64,000 nt of DNA. It comes from Marispirochaeta aestuarii. Lineage in GTDB: Bacteria > Spirochaetota > Spirochaetia > JC444 > Marispirochaetaceae. The translations under genes and the position numbers were made by a program. Positions 8,722 through 16,972 of the stretch are shown here, piece by piece. The notes beneath the pieces are model-generated. The model ran no database searches. It saw only the letters and a program-made list of their open reading frames with translations, and was not told the DNA's origin. Position 1 is the first letter of the stretch. Each line of letters starts with the position of its first letter. The stretch lies in NCBI RefSeq assembly GCF_002087085.1, contig NZ_MWQY01000016.1, positions 1-64,000 of the forward strand, in the 5' to 3' direction.

Positions 8722-11700
8722 CTCTGTTCTACTTCCTGGGGATCGGGAGTAAACTTCTCTTCTTGGGCCCAGTCAAGAAAGGCCTGCCCGGTTTCAAAGC
8801 TGATTTTACCAATGGCTACCTGCACGCTTGCTTCTCCTATAAGTTCCTGGAGGGCTGCCATCAGGGAGGATAGCTCATGGGCGGTTTTTCCTATACCCTC
8901 GGGTAGGGTATAAGAGAGGGTTTCTCCACTATTGTTGTGAATAATGGTCATAAAAACGTTCGCCAGGCGTGCATTGTACTTTGTACATTTTTCAAAAACA
9001 CTGTAAGCATCGGTCTGGGGAATATTGTAATACCTGTTCTCTGTCTTCCAATCCAGGGGCTTATCTGGGGCAACCACTGGTCCAGTTGCAGACTTTACAG
9101 TGAACGTCTCCTTGGCCTGGATATCATCTTTTTGTGCCAGGACCTGAATTAATTGGGCCCCATTAGGTACCAAAAAGTCCCCGTTATATGGCACCCCATG
9201 GGAAAGAGGATTACTGCCGTCGGTGGTATACTTAAGAGGGATTGGCGGAATGGAAAGGGCTTTGAACATGATTTCATCGCCTTGCTGATAAAATTGCCCC
9301 TTTATTGTTACCTGGTTTTTCCAGTATAAAGGTTCCCCGGTAGGACGAGGGTCAGACGAATCATCAACGCAAAGGAAGGTCAGAGACAGCTCCCTTGTGC
9401 GGAAATTCTGATAATCCGTTACTTGCAGGGAAGCGGAACTGGGCTTGTGTTTGCCGATTTCATAGTATACAACCCTTCCTCCTTCGGGAGTGATTTGAAG
9501 GATTGTTTCACCGGTATGCTCGTCTCGGTTTTTAACAATCACCTTCACCCCGGTTGGATCTTTTTCAAAGGGACCTTTTCTAACCTGATTACCTTCGCGC
9601 TTCCATAAACCTACCCGGAGCGCGTGATTGAGGATATCCTCCAGCAGATGCGGATGATGAAACTGCCATGATGTTTTTATAGCTGCTCGTTTAAGGATTT
9701 CATTCCAGATTACCGGATTCTGACCATCGAACAGCCGGGCTTCAACTTTTTTTACCCAGTTATCATTCGCCGGTTCTTCGGAAAAGCTCTGGTTATTCAG
9801 GAGAGTTTTACGGACTTGCTTCTCCGCATCAAAGTTGTTGTCGGTAAAGTTAAGATTGATATTCTCGCTGCGTAATCTATCAAGAGATGGATAGACAATA
9901 AGGGAGAATGTTGCTTGAAGGGAGCTTTTAAGCTGGATCTGATACCGGTCAAGACTTTTATCCGCTTCTTTTACCTGAGGATCATTGGCAGACAACCCAT
10001 CCTTTTTCTGTTCCTCCCGGACCAGGTTAATTGCCCTGAGGGATGCTGCGTTATCCAGAACCTGATCCATTGTGTTTCGGTCTCCAGTGATGAAAAGAGC
10101 CCGGTTTTTGAAGGTTTGCTGATCCCAGAAATCGAACCAGTCAGGGTGCAGAGGCTTCTCTGTACTCGCCCCAGTATAAGGATCAGTAATAATGAGAGTT
10201 GTCCTTGTTTGATCCAGACTCACGGAATCTATAGGTTTGAGTACGGACAAGTTCTGGTAAAGGTCTCCAATCTGAGGTTTGAACATTTCTTCCAGAACTT
10301 TTCTTAAGGATTGGATATTGTTCTCTCGAGTACTGTTTCGCTTAATATCGTAGACCCTTGCCGACAGGTTTTGCACATTCTTAAAGAAAAACCGGCCGTC
10401 CGCAGTCTGGTGAAGGTACCAGGCTCGGGAGGGGAGTACTTCAATTACATCTTTGATCAGATTCTGTACATCCCGCCCAGGGGTGCACATCCAACCGATT
10501 ATTTCCCGGTCTCGCAGACCAAGAATGGGGTTAGTGGATACCGAAAGGGATGCAATAAACAGCAGCTTGGCTACATCGCTGGCATCGCTGTTTTGATATT
10601 GCTCATCAATCTCTTCAGCGTGAGATTTTCCATCATTGGCGATATCGACGCGGATGGCTTCGCTTAAGGACTGATTAATGCGTTCAAATTCCGAGAATAT
10701 ATCATTGTCATTCAGATCAATGTCATATGGATGAATAAGATAACGATTCTCAGCCTTTCCGGTTTCCCACATATTCGAGATAATTGTTCGCATAAGCCGT
10801 AATAGGCCCCGGGTTTGCTGAAAGCTTGGGTTCTCTTTGAAGCGACCATAGAGATTGCGCAGCGAAAAATGAAATGGGTAAGATTCGCGAAGTTCAGCTG
10901 CAAAGGTTTCCGGAGATTCTGAAGTAAGCTCCATATTCTTCGCTTTCTTTACTTCCTCCGAATAAGCAACTGCTACATCATCGATTGCCTTGATCTCCGG
11001 AAGCTTTTCGAAGAGCCGGGTACGCAGAATATTGAAAACTTCATCCCCTACGGTTGCCACCGGCTCGATGATCATGGCACTGCGGTTTGTTTCCTGGGCC
11101 AGATTGTCCAGTGCGGCAGAAACTCCTGCTGCCTTACCATCTGTTTTATAGGCGGTGGCGGAGAGATCGGAGATTACAATAACCACGTTCTGCAGCTCTT
11201 CCTTATTCGCCGCAATCATAAGGTTGGAGAGTGCTGTTGTGGTAATATCTGCCAGATCGCCGTTACCGACCTGTACCGATTTCGCATTCATAAAGTAGGG
11301 GGGCATCTCATCAAGCAGAATTATGGTGGGCTCCCCCTGCAACAGGTTTATCCAAGAGGTAGCTCCTGGGGCCCGCAGTGGTTGGTACAGATCCTGAAAC
11401 ACCTCCTTTTTCCCGAGCTGTTCTGCAATCGATCCCCAAACCCCATAAGGATAATCTGATTCGCGACCATCGAATCCTACTACCCGGATAGGTTCATCCC
11501 CTAAATCGTGATCAGGCCAGAACTTCTTACGAATACTAGGGTATTTTGCCAGTAGGCCCAAAGCCAACATAGAGTGAGTTTTTCCACCCCCCATAGCCTG
11601 GGAAAGGAGGAAGGTCGAAGCTTGATCTTTCTTTCCTGTCAGGCGGTCAAACACCCGATCAACCAGAGACCTCATTCCCTTGGTGATAAAGTTCTCTTCA

Positions 11701-11837
11701 TAGAATGCTTCCGCGTTTTCTGCCGTCAAGCGCCCGTTTAAAAGGTCGCCCAGGTAGAGAACTACGTCTTTACGAGACTTATCAAATACACTTTGTCGAG
11801 GTGTACATGAGGACTTCAACGCCTGCAAGTTGGCCAT
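8718..11837 (-). CDS. DUF499 ATPase (large anti-phage ATPase)
   Basis: The first gene of the defence operon, 1,039 residues from the ATG at 11837, chosen because GGGAGAAG precedes it closely. An upstream in-frame ATG (11993) would add 52 residues without a ribosome site. Walker A is AMGGGKTHS near residue 84 and Walker B is TIILLDEMPP near residue 174, followed by a VVIVISDL sensor-like strand. DUF499 proteins are predicted AAA+-type ATPases. In this gene neighbourhood they are the A of helicase-methylase-ATPase systems. The C-terminal 250 residues contain an immunoglobulin-like stretch (KYTTDGSNPL), which may be for DNA or partner binding. Confidence 0.88.
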   Translation of the reverse strand: MANLQALKSSCTPRQSVFDKSRKDVVLYLGDLLNGRLTAENAEAFYEENFITKGMRSLVDRVFDRLTGKKDQASTFLLSQAMGGGKTHSMLALGLLAKYPSIRKKFWPDHDLGDEPIRVVGFDGRESDYPYGVWGSIAEQLGKKEVFQDLYQPLRAPGATSWINLLQGEPTIILLDEMPPYFMNAKSVQVGNGDLADITTTALSNLMIAANKEELQNVVIVISDLSATAYKTDGKAAGVSAALDNLAQETNRSAMIIEPVATVGDEVFNILRTRLFEKLPEIKAIDDVAVAYSEEVKKAKNMELTSESPETFAAELRESYPFHFSLRNLYGRFKENPSFQQTRGLLRLMRTIISNMWETGKAENRYLIHPYDIDLNDNDIFSEFERINQSLSEAIRVDIANDGKSHAEEIDEQYQNSDASDVAKLLFIASLSVSTNPILGLRDREIIGWMCTPGRDVQNLIKDVIEVLPSRAWYLHQTADGRFFFKNVQNLSARVYDIKRNSTRENNIQSLRKVLEEMFKPQIGDLYQNLSVLKPIDSVSLDQTRTTLIITDPYTGASTEKPLHPDWFDFWDQQTFKNRALFITGDRNTMDQVLDNAASLRAINLVREEQKKDGLSANDPQVKEADKSLDRYQIQLKSSLQATFSLIVYPSLDRLRSENINLNFTDNNFDAEKQVRKTLLNNQSFSEEPANDNWVKKVEARLFDGQNPVIWNEILKRAAIKTSWQFHHPHLLEDILNHALRVGLWKREGNQVRKGPFEKDPTGVKVIVKNRDEHTGETILQITPEGGRVVYYEIGKHKPSSASLQVTDYQNFRTRELSLTFLCVDDSSDPRPTGEPLYWKNQVTIKGQFYQQGDEIMFKALSIPPIPLKYTTDGSNPLSHGVPYNGDFLVPNGAQLIQVLAQKDDIQAKETFTVKSATGPVVAPDKPLDWKTENRYYNIPQTDAYSVFEKCTKYNARLANVFMTIIHNNSGETLSYTLPEGIGKTAHELSSLMAALQELIGEASVQVAIGKISFETGQAFLDWAQEEKFTPDPQEVEQR

Positions 11838-12000
11838 ATCACTTCTCCCAAATATTACATGTCCTAAACCAGGTACTGTCCACCAAAAGCAGTTAATCTT
11901 CTTAAAGATAGTTCGGTCAAAAACATAAAATTGCGCAAAAGGGTAAATACTATGGTGGGAGGAATCAGCTTTTCCGTCAAGTGAAAAATACATAAATCAT

Positions 12001-12030
12001 AGATAATGAAGAGAGAAGGAGTCTTGTCAA
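12001..12030 (-). promoter_or_regulatory. Candidate sigma-70 promoter of the defence operon
   Basis: On the minus strand, TTGACA (12030-12025) is followed after 18 bp by TTATCT (12006-12001), in an AT-rich 220-bp gap upstream of the DUF499 gene. The -35 hexamer is perfect and the -10 is three of six. Transcription would start near 11995 and give a leader of about 155 nt. A second weaker pair (TTGACC, ATTAAC) lies closer to the gene. Confidence 0.4.
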
Positions 12031-12059
12031 AACATACGGGATTAGAATACAGATACACC

Positions 12060-13130
12060 TTACGCTGGACAACGCCAGGCAGAGATAATTTTCTGCTTTA
12101 ACTCTCTTATAAGGATCTCTCCAGATTCATCCTGATCTGAAAAGAGTTGCGATTTCAGCTGTATGTATCTTTTCGTGTATGCAGATGTGTTGCCTTTCAC
12201 GTTCGCTCTAATAAAGGCTTTAACCGATTCAAGGTCATAGTCAAACTTCTTCAGGATACTGATTCTTCCTTCTTGTTTCTCAATATCACTGAATCGATGC
12301 TGTGTAGATTTTGGGTCAATCAACCGAGGATACTCAGGATTAATCCTGTTGAAGAGAGCTATGTTTGGATTATGTTGACTATTCAGGATGTCAGCAAGAC
12401 AAATATCCTTGATTTTAAAGGCAGCCCGGATATCTTGAAACGTCTTAAGATTGTGCTCTATCCGGATGACTGGAAAGAAATCTGTTGGCTTAAGAAATTG
12501 GGAGAGTTTTCTATCCCTCAACATCTCTGGATATTTCCAGTAGACAATGAGTCGCCGTTGTCGGGACTTGGTTCTGGCTAAATAAACCACACTTTCGTCT
12601 CTTCCATATAATTCTTTCCTATATTTTGGGTTTATAACAGAAAGACGAAGAGCGGCTATATAATCAAGGGGATATTGGGAGGTCCAAATATCGGTTGTTG
12701 AATCGCACCTGAAGGCGCGCGCACTGTCCAATACCTTATTTATATTGAGTGTTATGCTCGGACATTCATTCAGCCTGTGTAATGCTAGTTCAATCGTGTT
12801 GCGATTGATCAGGTCAAAATAGCGATCCTGAAGAATCTTTGCAGAGAGCTCAATAAGAACTTGATCCTTCTCGATATTGATCCCCCGGACACCGTAGGGT
12901 AGGTGAATTGGCGCCACCTTTAATACCGCCCTTACTATCTTGTCTCCATTAACTGTAGTTGTATTTTCAATCAATGAGTCTAGTTCGATCTCATTAACTG
13001 TATCCAGTGGAATAGAAATAAGGCATGTATCCAGCCGGGGGTAAGTTGGAAGAGGCCAATGAGCTAGTGACGTTTCTGTGCTGATATGATTTATATCAGT
13101 TCTTCCAGTGTTACATTGTAAGGTGTTCAC
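12060..13130 (-). CDS. Unidentified element protein, possibly a phage/plasmid replication initiator
   Basis: A 356-residue soluble protein, started from a GTG that overlaps the last 20 bp of the integrase gene, so both are probably co-transcribed. It is AT-rich compared with the chromosomal genes. The N-terminus (YPRLDTCLISIPLD) and the middle (LIVYWKYPEMLRDR, then FPVIRIEHNLKTFQDIRAAF) resemble the layout of filamentous-phage type II/X replication proteins. There, a charged YxKxxE-type block is followed by a RIE-containing strand. I cannot confirm the HUH or catalytic tyrosine positions. A replication or accessory transfer role is a guess supported mainly by the position next to an integrase. 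Confidence 0.6.
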   Translation of the reverse strand: MNTLQCNTGRTDINHISTETSLAHWPLPTYPRLDTCLISIPLDTVNEIELDSLIENTTTVNGDKIVRAVLKVAPIHLPYGVRGINIEKDQVLIELSAKILQDRYFDLINRNTIELALHRLNECPSITLNINKVLDSARAFRCDSTTDIWTSQYPLDYIAALRLSVINPKYRKELYGRDESVVYLARTKSRQRRLIVYWKYPEMLRDRKLSQFLKPTDFFPVIRIEHNLKTFQDIRAAFKIKDICLADILNSQHNPNIALFNRINPEYPRLIDPKSTQHRFSDIEKQEGRISILKKFDYDLESVKAFIRANVKGNTSAYTKRYIQLKSQLFSDQDESGEILIRELKQKIISAWRCPA

Positions 13131-14532
13131 ATTGAGACTCCTTCTGTTCTTTTTGCGGAATTGAGAATTGGATAATAGTACCGAATGCTTCTTCTATGGC
13201 GTTTGATACTAGCTTGAAGTCCTGTTCCTGTGCGTGGTTGGCGTAGTGAGCCGCCATGTTGGGGCTCCGATGTCCAGTAGCAAGTTGCACCGCCCGAAGG
13301 TCTATTCGATTAGCCAGATGGGTGGCGAAGTAATGCCTCCATGAATGAAAAACTATGTTCCGTGTGCGCCAGTATAGTTTTGCTTGTTGCAGCTCTTCAG
13401 CGGAGACCGTTGATGGATCATGTAGGGTTAGTTTGAGAAGCATTGTTTTGAGACTGTTCAACAGAAAATGAAAATCCATGGGAGCCTCTGGTGTCCTTGT
13501 TGACCAGAAAACGAAAGATGCGGGGCCTAATCCATGAGGATTATCGGCTGCAAGTCTCAATAGTTGCCGCCGAACCGATGGAAGAAGAGGAATGGTACGC
13601 TCCTCACCATTTTTTGTAGATTTAAGGCCCTCTTTGGTACTCCATGAATGGCGAATGTGGAGCCTGTCGTCCTTAATATCCCTGACTTGAAGACCTAATA
13701 CCTCACCAGCACGTAGCCCGGTTGTCATGGCTAGCAGATTGCCGATGCGGGCTCGTTGGTCGTCCCAGTCCAATTCAAAGAGTCTCTGTGCTTCTACCTG
13801 CTCCAGAACGCCTCGCTTCTTCGGATGCCCGGAGAACTTTGCTAATCCTTTGGCAGGATTTGAGACTATCAGTTCATTGTCGCTTGCCCATCTGAGCGCA
13901 ACAGTCCCCACTGATAAAATATTGTTGATTGTTTTGGGTTTCAGATTTTTCTCTGAGAGCCAGAGAGAAAATTGGACAAGATCACTTCTTTTTATTTTAG
14001 AAAGGGAGATGTCACTAAAAAATGGGTCCCAGTAGTTTTTTCGCCAGAGTTGCATGTCATAACAGTGACGTTCACCTATCTGCTGTCCGTGAGCAAGCTT
14101 TTCATTAATATAAGGCGATTGATCCCAACTCCAGAACCGCCTTAGAAATAAGGTAAAGATCTCATCTCTGCTGTTTTTTGTATCTATGACTCCTTCGATT
14201 AAGTCTCGTTGCTTAAGGATGTCGACTATTCGGCCAACATCTTTCTTTGAAAGATCTATAGTGCGAAGAGTCTCAATTAATGTGGCGAGGTTGAGTATGT
14301 CGGAAACTGATCGGGCCGACTCATCTGATCTTGGGGTAGGAATACCATTCTGTATCCAGTTTTGTACTACGAGATACGCCGAATTACGGTTTGTTTGACC
14401 GGTGGAGCGTCCGGAAAGATACTTTTTTGTTTTTGGATTGTAAAATTGACAATAATAAACTTTTCCGCGACGATATAACGAAAAACGGCGCATACCCGCT
14501 CCTTCGATGATCATACATTGATCATCATACAT
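13111..14532 (-). CDS. int: Tyrosine recombinase/integrase of the tRNA-fMet element
   Basis: The 473-residue protein has an N-terminal arm-type segment (SLYRRGKVYYCQFYNPKTKK), a SAM-like core-binding domain (about 130-240) and a catalytic domain. Active-site residues are visible: Arg in TTGLRAGEVLGL (near 272), HSWRHYFATH (His/Arg, near 397), GHRS, and the nucleophile in HYANHAQ (near 428). It starts about 70 bp from the 3' end of the initiator tRNA gene and reads away from it. This is the usual geometry of an integrase encoded by an element that inserts into a tRNA 3' end. Alternative starts exist at internal Met codons 7 and 14. Confidence 0.93.
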   Translation of the reverse strand: MYDDQCMIIEGAGMRRFSLYRRGKVYYCQFYNPKTKKYLSGRSTGQTNRNSAYLVVQNWIQNGIPTPRSDESARSVSDILNLATLIETLRTIDLSKKDVGRIVDILKQRDLIEGVIDTKNSRDEIFTLFLRRFWSWDQSPYINEKLAHGQQIGERHCYDMQLWRKNYWDPFFSDISLSKIKRSDLVQFSLWLSEKNLKPKTINNILSVGTVALRWASDNELIVSNPAKGLAKFSGHPKKRGVLEQVEAQRLFELDWDDQRARIGNLLAMTTGLRAGEVLGLQVRDIKDDRLHIRHSWSTKEGLKSTKNGEERTIPLLPSVRRQLLRLAADNPHGLGPASFVFWSTRTPEAPMDFHFLLNSLKTMLLKLTLHDPSTVSAEELQQAKLYWRTRNIVFHSWRHYFATHLANRIDLRAVQLATGHRSPNMAAHYANHAQEQDFKLVSNAIEEAFGTIIQFSIPQKEQKESQCEHLTM

Positions 14533-14534
14533 TG
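14510..14534. repeat. Direct repeat ATCATACATTG across the integrase start
   Basis: The 11-base sequence ATCATACATTG occurs at 14510-14520 and again at 14524-14534 with three bases between, spanning the first codons of the integrase gene. It may be a protein-binding site (recombination directionality factor or autoregulation) or a simple local duplication that created a second start codon. Confidence 0.5.
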
Positions 14535-14599
14535 GATTGCGGACTGCGCCGGTTTTCCGGTAGCAATCGATTAAACCTTTATAATGAAAAGGCTTATTT

Positions 14600-14672
14600 T
14601 AGCAGGGGCAGGACTCGAACCTGCGACCTCCGGGTTATGAGCCCGACGAGCTGCCAACTGCTCTACCCTGCG
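14600..14672 (-). tRNA. Initiator tRNA-fMet (CAU)
   Basis: The minus strand folds into a full cloverleaf: acceptor CGCAGGG, D arm GAGC/GCTC, anticodon arm TCGGG-CTCATAA-CCCGG and T arm GCAGG-TTCGAGT-CCTGC, with discriminator A. The anticodon CAU, three G:C pairs at the base of the anticodon stem and an unpaired 1:72 position are initiator hallmarks and exclude elongator tRNA-Met. Here position 72 is U (a C1-U72 mismatch) rather than the usual A. CCA is not encoded (AAA follows). An integrase gene starts just beyond the 3' end, so this gene is the likely attachment site. Confidence 0.93.
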
Positions 14673-14683
14673 TCGTTGAAAGT

Positions 14684-14712
14684 AATCTATTCATTTTCCC
14701 CAAAAGAGTCAA
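14684..14712 (-). promoter_or_regulatory. Promoter of the tRNA-fMet gene
   Basis: On the minus strand, TTGACT (14712-14707) and TAGATT (14689-14684) are separated by exactly 17 bp. Predicted initiation lies about 6 bases before the tRNA 5' end. This is a strong match to a housekeeping promoter. Confidence 0.7.
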
Positions 14713-14767
14713 GGCCCTTAAGGTGCTCTTGCCGGCCTGTCCGCCCCGGTCTACTATGACAGGCGAC

Positions 14768-15223
14768 ATGTCCATCATAACCATTGTAACGGGCGAAATC
14801 GATGCCGGTAAAACACGCCATTTACACGAGCGGGGGTCACGGTCCGGGACCGCGGCCTGGCTTTCGGTAAAAAGCTTTCCCGGTTACGATCTTCTTACGC
14901 TGCCGGGTGGGAGACGAATCCCCCTGGCAAGGCCGACCGGCACCGATGCCCCCCGGGGATGGTTCCCCTTCAGGCGTTTTTTCTTCAATCCCGCCGCCTT
15001 TGCTGCGGCTGAATCCTGTTGGGCTGCATTCGAGGGCTCGCCTCCGAAGGAGCTGATCCTGGATGAGGTCGGCCCTCTGGAGCTGGAGGGGAGGGGCTTC
15101 GCGCCGCTTTTACGGATTTTTCTTACTGCAGGTTCCGATCTTACTGTAAGCGTCCGGCCTTCCCTGCTTGAGGTCGTTCCCGATTATTTCGGCTTTTCTC
15201 CCGACCGGATCATTCGCCTTTGA
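14768..15223 (+). CDS. Small P-loop NTPase (THEP1/NTPase_1-like), probably cofactor-linked
   Basis: 151 residues from ATG 14768; an ATG four codons earlier is possible. The N-terminus carries a P-loop (VTGEIDAGKT) and the middle a Walker B-like ILDEVGPLELEG, the pattern of THEP1-type nucleoside-triphosphatases, which normally have 170-190 residues. It runs tail to tail with mocA and overlaps it by 14 bp, and an ABC importer follows. Such NTPases are often found beside molybdenum-enzyme genes. A role in cofactor or metal handling for the xanthine dehydrogenases here is an inference from context only. Confidence 0.75.
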   Translation: MSIITIVTGEIDAGKTRHLHERGSRSGTAAWLSVKSFPGYDLLTLPGGRRIPLARPTGTDAPRGWFPFRRFFFNPAAFAAAESCWAAFEGSPPKELILDEVGPLELEGRGFAPLLRIFLTAGSDLTVSVRPSLLEVVPDYFGFSPDRIIRL

Positions 15224-15788
15224 GCCGCTCCCACTCCTCCGGGGTGTCGATGTCACGGTAGATGCCGGAATCTGTAACTTCCACTGCCAGGGGATCGAGG
15301 GGGGCTATTACCTTCATGGCCTTGAGCTCCGGATCCGCGGTGTTTATCAGAGATACAGCCTCGGGACCCAGCAGCACCGGATGTCCCCTGTGTCCATCAC
15401 AGACCGGGAATGCCGCGGGAGCCGTTCCCTGGGCCCCTGCAAGGTGCCGGTAGGTAGCCGCTTGAACCATGGGGAGGTCCGCGGGAATTACGAAGACCCT
15501 TGTATGCCGGCACCGGGCAAGTCCTGTCTGCAGGGATCCGAGCATTCCCCTGTGCCAGTCCCGGTTTGTGACCAGTTTCAGGTTCCCGGCCGGCGGCAGG
15601 TATCCCGAAAGGTCGACTGCTCCCTGGACCAGGATTACCTCCTCACACACCTCAAGGGCTGTATTCAGGGCATAGGTAAAAAGGGGTTTCCCGTCGAGCT
15701 CGAGAAGCTGCTTCGGTCTTCCCATACGGGAAGACTCCCCTGCGGCAAGGACAATGCAGCAGGCGCCAAGGGGCTGCGGACTTTTCAT
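15210..15788 (-). CDS. mocA: Molybdenum cofactor cytidylyltransferase (MocA/YgfJ family)
   Basis: A 192-residue MobA-like nucleotidyltransferase. The nucleotide-binding signature LAAGESSRMGRPKQLL is at residues 14-29, the metal-binding region is VFVIPADLPMV, and the C-terminus has the family-typical DSGIYRDIDTPEEW. MocA transfers CMP from CTP to Mo-molybdopterin, giving the cytosine-dinucleotide cofactor used by xanthine-dehydrogenase-family enzymes. This fits the two sets of XDH subunits further along. E. coli ygfJ/mocA also lies in the purine-catabolic region. It is transcribed away from the ABC importer across a 107-bp gap. Confidence 0.88.
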   Translation of the reverse strand: MKSPQPLGACCIVLAAGESSRMGRPKQLLELDGKPLFTYALNTALEVCEEVILVQGAVDLSGYLPPAGNLKLVTNRDWHRGMLGSLQTGLARCRHTRVFVIPADLPMVQAATYRHLAGAQGTAPAAFPVCDGHRGHPVLLGPEAVSLINTADPELKAMKVIAPLDPLAVEVTDSGIYRDIDTPEEWERLKGE

Positions 15789-15830
15789 GATGGCAGTCTA
15801 TCCGCAGCAGCCGCTGTTGACAATCCGGCG

Positions 15831-15859
15831 TTGACGATTCCGGTTCCTGGTCGTAAACT
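15831..15859 (+). promoter_or_regulatory. Candidate promoter of the ABC importer operon
   Basis: TTGACG (15831-15836), a 17-bp spacer and TAAACT (15854-15859) lie 36 bp ahead of the binding-protein start codon. The ribosome site AGGAAG precedes that ATG. A further TTGACA lies 15 bp upstream but has no good partner. Confidence 0.55.
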
Positions 15860-15895
15860 CCTTGCAACGGTATGTAACTAAAAAAGGAAGCTGCT

Positions 15896-16972
15896 ATGAA
15901 AAACAGATGTGCTGTAATACTCATTCTGCTTGGCCTGAGTCTCTGGGCTCCCCTTTTCGCTGAGGGAGTGCAGGAGGCATCGGCTCCGCAGATTGTTGTC
16001 CAGGATGCCCTGGGGCGGAGCGTTGAACTCCCCGAAGCTCCCCGGAGGATTGTAACCGCCGGCAAGGCAGTAATCATGATAGTAGATGCCCTCTATCTTT
16101 TTCCCGGTGCGTCGGAGCGGGTCGCCGCTGTGGGGTTTACCGATCAGGGAATGGGGGATTTTTTCCCTGTGCTGGATGAAAATGCGGACGAAAAAGCCCG
16201 GCTTCAGAAGAACGTCGGTCCCGAGGAGATTCTCGCCCAGAACCCGGACCTGGTGCTGCTCAAATCGTACCTGCGGGATTCCCTGGGAAAACCCATCGAA
16301 ACGGCGGGGGTGCCGGTGGTCTACCTCGACCTGGAGACCCCGGAGCAGTTCGAGCGGGACCTGAGGATTTTAGGTACTCTCCTGGAGGATCAGGCCCGGG
16401 CCGAGGAGCTTATCTCCATGTTCAACCGGCAGGCGGAGGATATCCGGCAGCAGGTAAAAGACCGCCCCCGACCGGAGGTGGCCCTCTTCTCCGTTAACAG
16501 CGGTAACTCGGGGTACAGCTTCAGCGTGGCTCCCCAGGGCTGGATTCAGACCGTTCAGGTTCGTCTTGCAGGCGGTGATCCCGTCTGGACGGAGGCTGCC
16601 GGAAAACCGGGATGGAACCAGGTGGGGTTTGAACAGATTGCCCGCTGGGATCCGGAGGTGATGATTTTTCTCTCCTTCCGCGGTTCCACCGATACTGTTC
16701 TGGACGAAATACAGAATGATCCCCTCTGGACAGGACTTCAGGCTGTGCGGAACGGCAGGGTCTACTCCATGCCCGCGGATTTCTACAGCTGGGGGCAGCC
16801 GGATCCCCGCTGGATTCTGGGCGCCCGGTGGATGGCCGGGGTCCTGCATCCGCAGGCCTTCGATACTCCTTTTGAAGGGGAGGCGGCCGCCTTTTTCCGG
16901 GATTTCTACGGGATCGGCGAAGCCCGTTTCCGTCGGGATATACTTCCCCGTATTACGGGAGACCTTTTTTGA
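15896..16972 (+). CDS. ABC transporter substrate-binding protein (type III, iron-siderophore/molybdate class)
   Basis: 358 residues with a cleavable signal peptide (hydrophobic ILILLGLSLWAPLF, cleavage near FAEG-VQEA) and no lipobox cysteine. The mature part is a Peripla_BP_2 protein: DALGRSVELPEAPRRIV near the start, LVLLKSYL in the hinge region, and an ISTAGG-like WILGARWMAGVLHPQAF at the end. Type III binding proteins carry siderophores, cobalamin, haem or molybdate (MolA). The position beside MocA and ahead of two XDH sets makes molybdate or tungstate a reasonable candidate, but the ligand cannot be read from sequence. First gene of a three-gene coupled operon. Confidence 0.88.
   Translation: MKNRCAVILILLGLSLWAPLFAEGVQEASAPQIVVQDALGRSVELPEAPRRIVTAGKAVIMIVDALYLFPGASERVAAVGFTDQGMGDFFPVLDENADEKARLQKNVGPEEILAQNPDLVLLKSYLRDSLGKPIETAGVPVVYLDLETPEQFERDLRILGTLLEDQARAEELISMFNRQAEDIRQQVKDRPRPEVALFSVNSGNSGYSFSVAPQGWIQTVQVRLAGGDPVWTEAAGKPGWNQVGFEQIARWDPEVMIFLSFRGSTDTVLDEIQNDPLWTGLQAVRNGRVYSMPADFYSWGQPDPRWILGARWMAGVLHPQAFDTPFEGEAAAFFRDFYGIGEARFRRDILPRITGDLF

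Noticed and set aside
808-11837. DISARM as the name of the defence locus
   Set aside because: There is a helicase, methylase and PLD domain, but no DrmA or DrmB, while DUF499, DUF3780 and DUF1156 define a different group.
14532-14759. A 75-codon plus-strand frame containing RTRTCDLRVMS
   Set aside because: This is the well-known false translation of the opposite strand of a tRNA gene.
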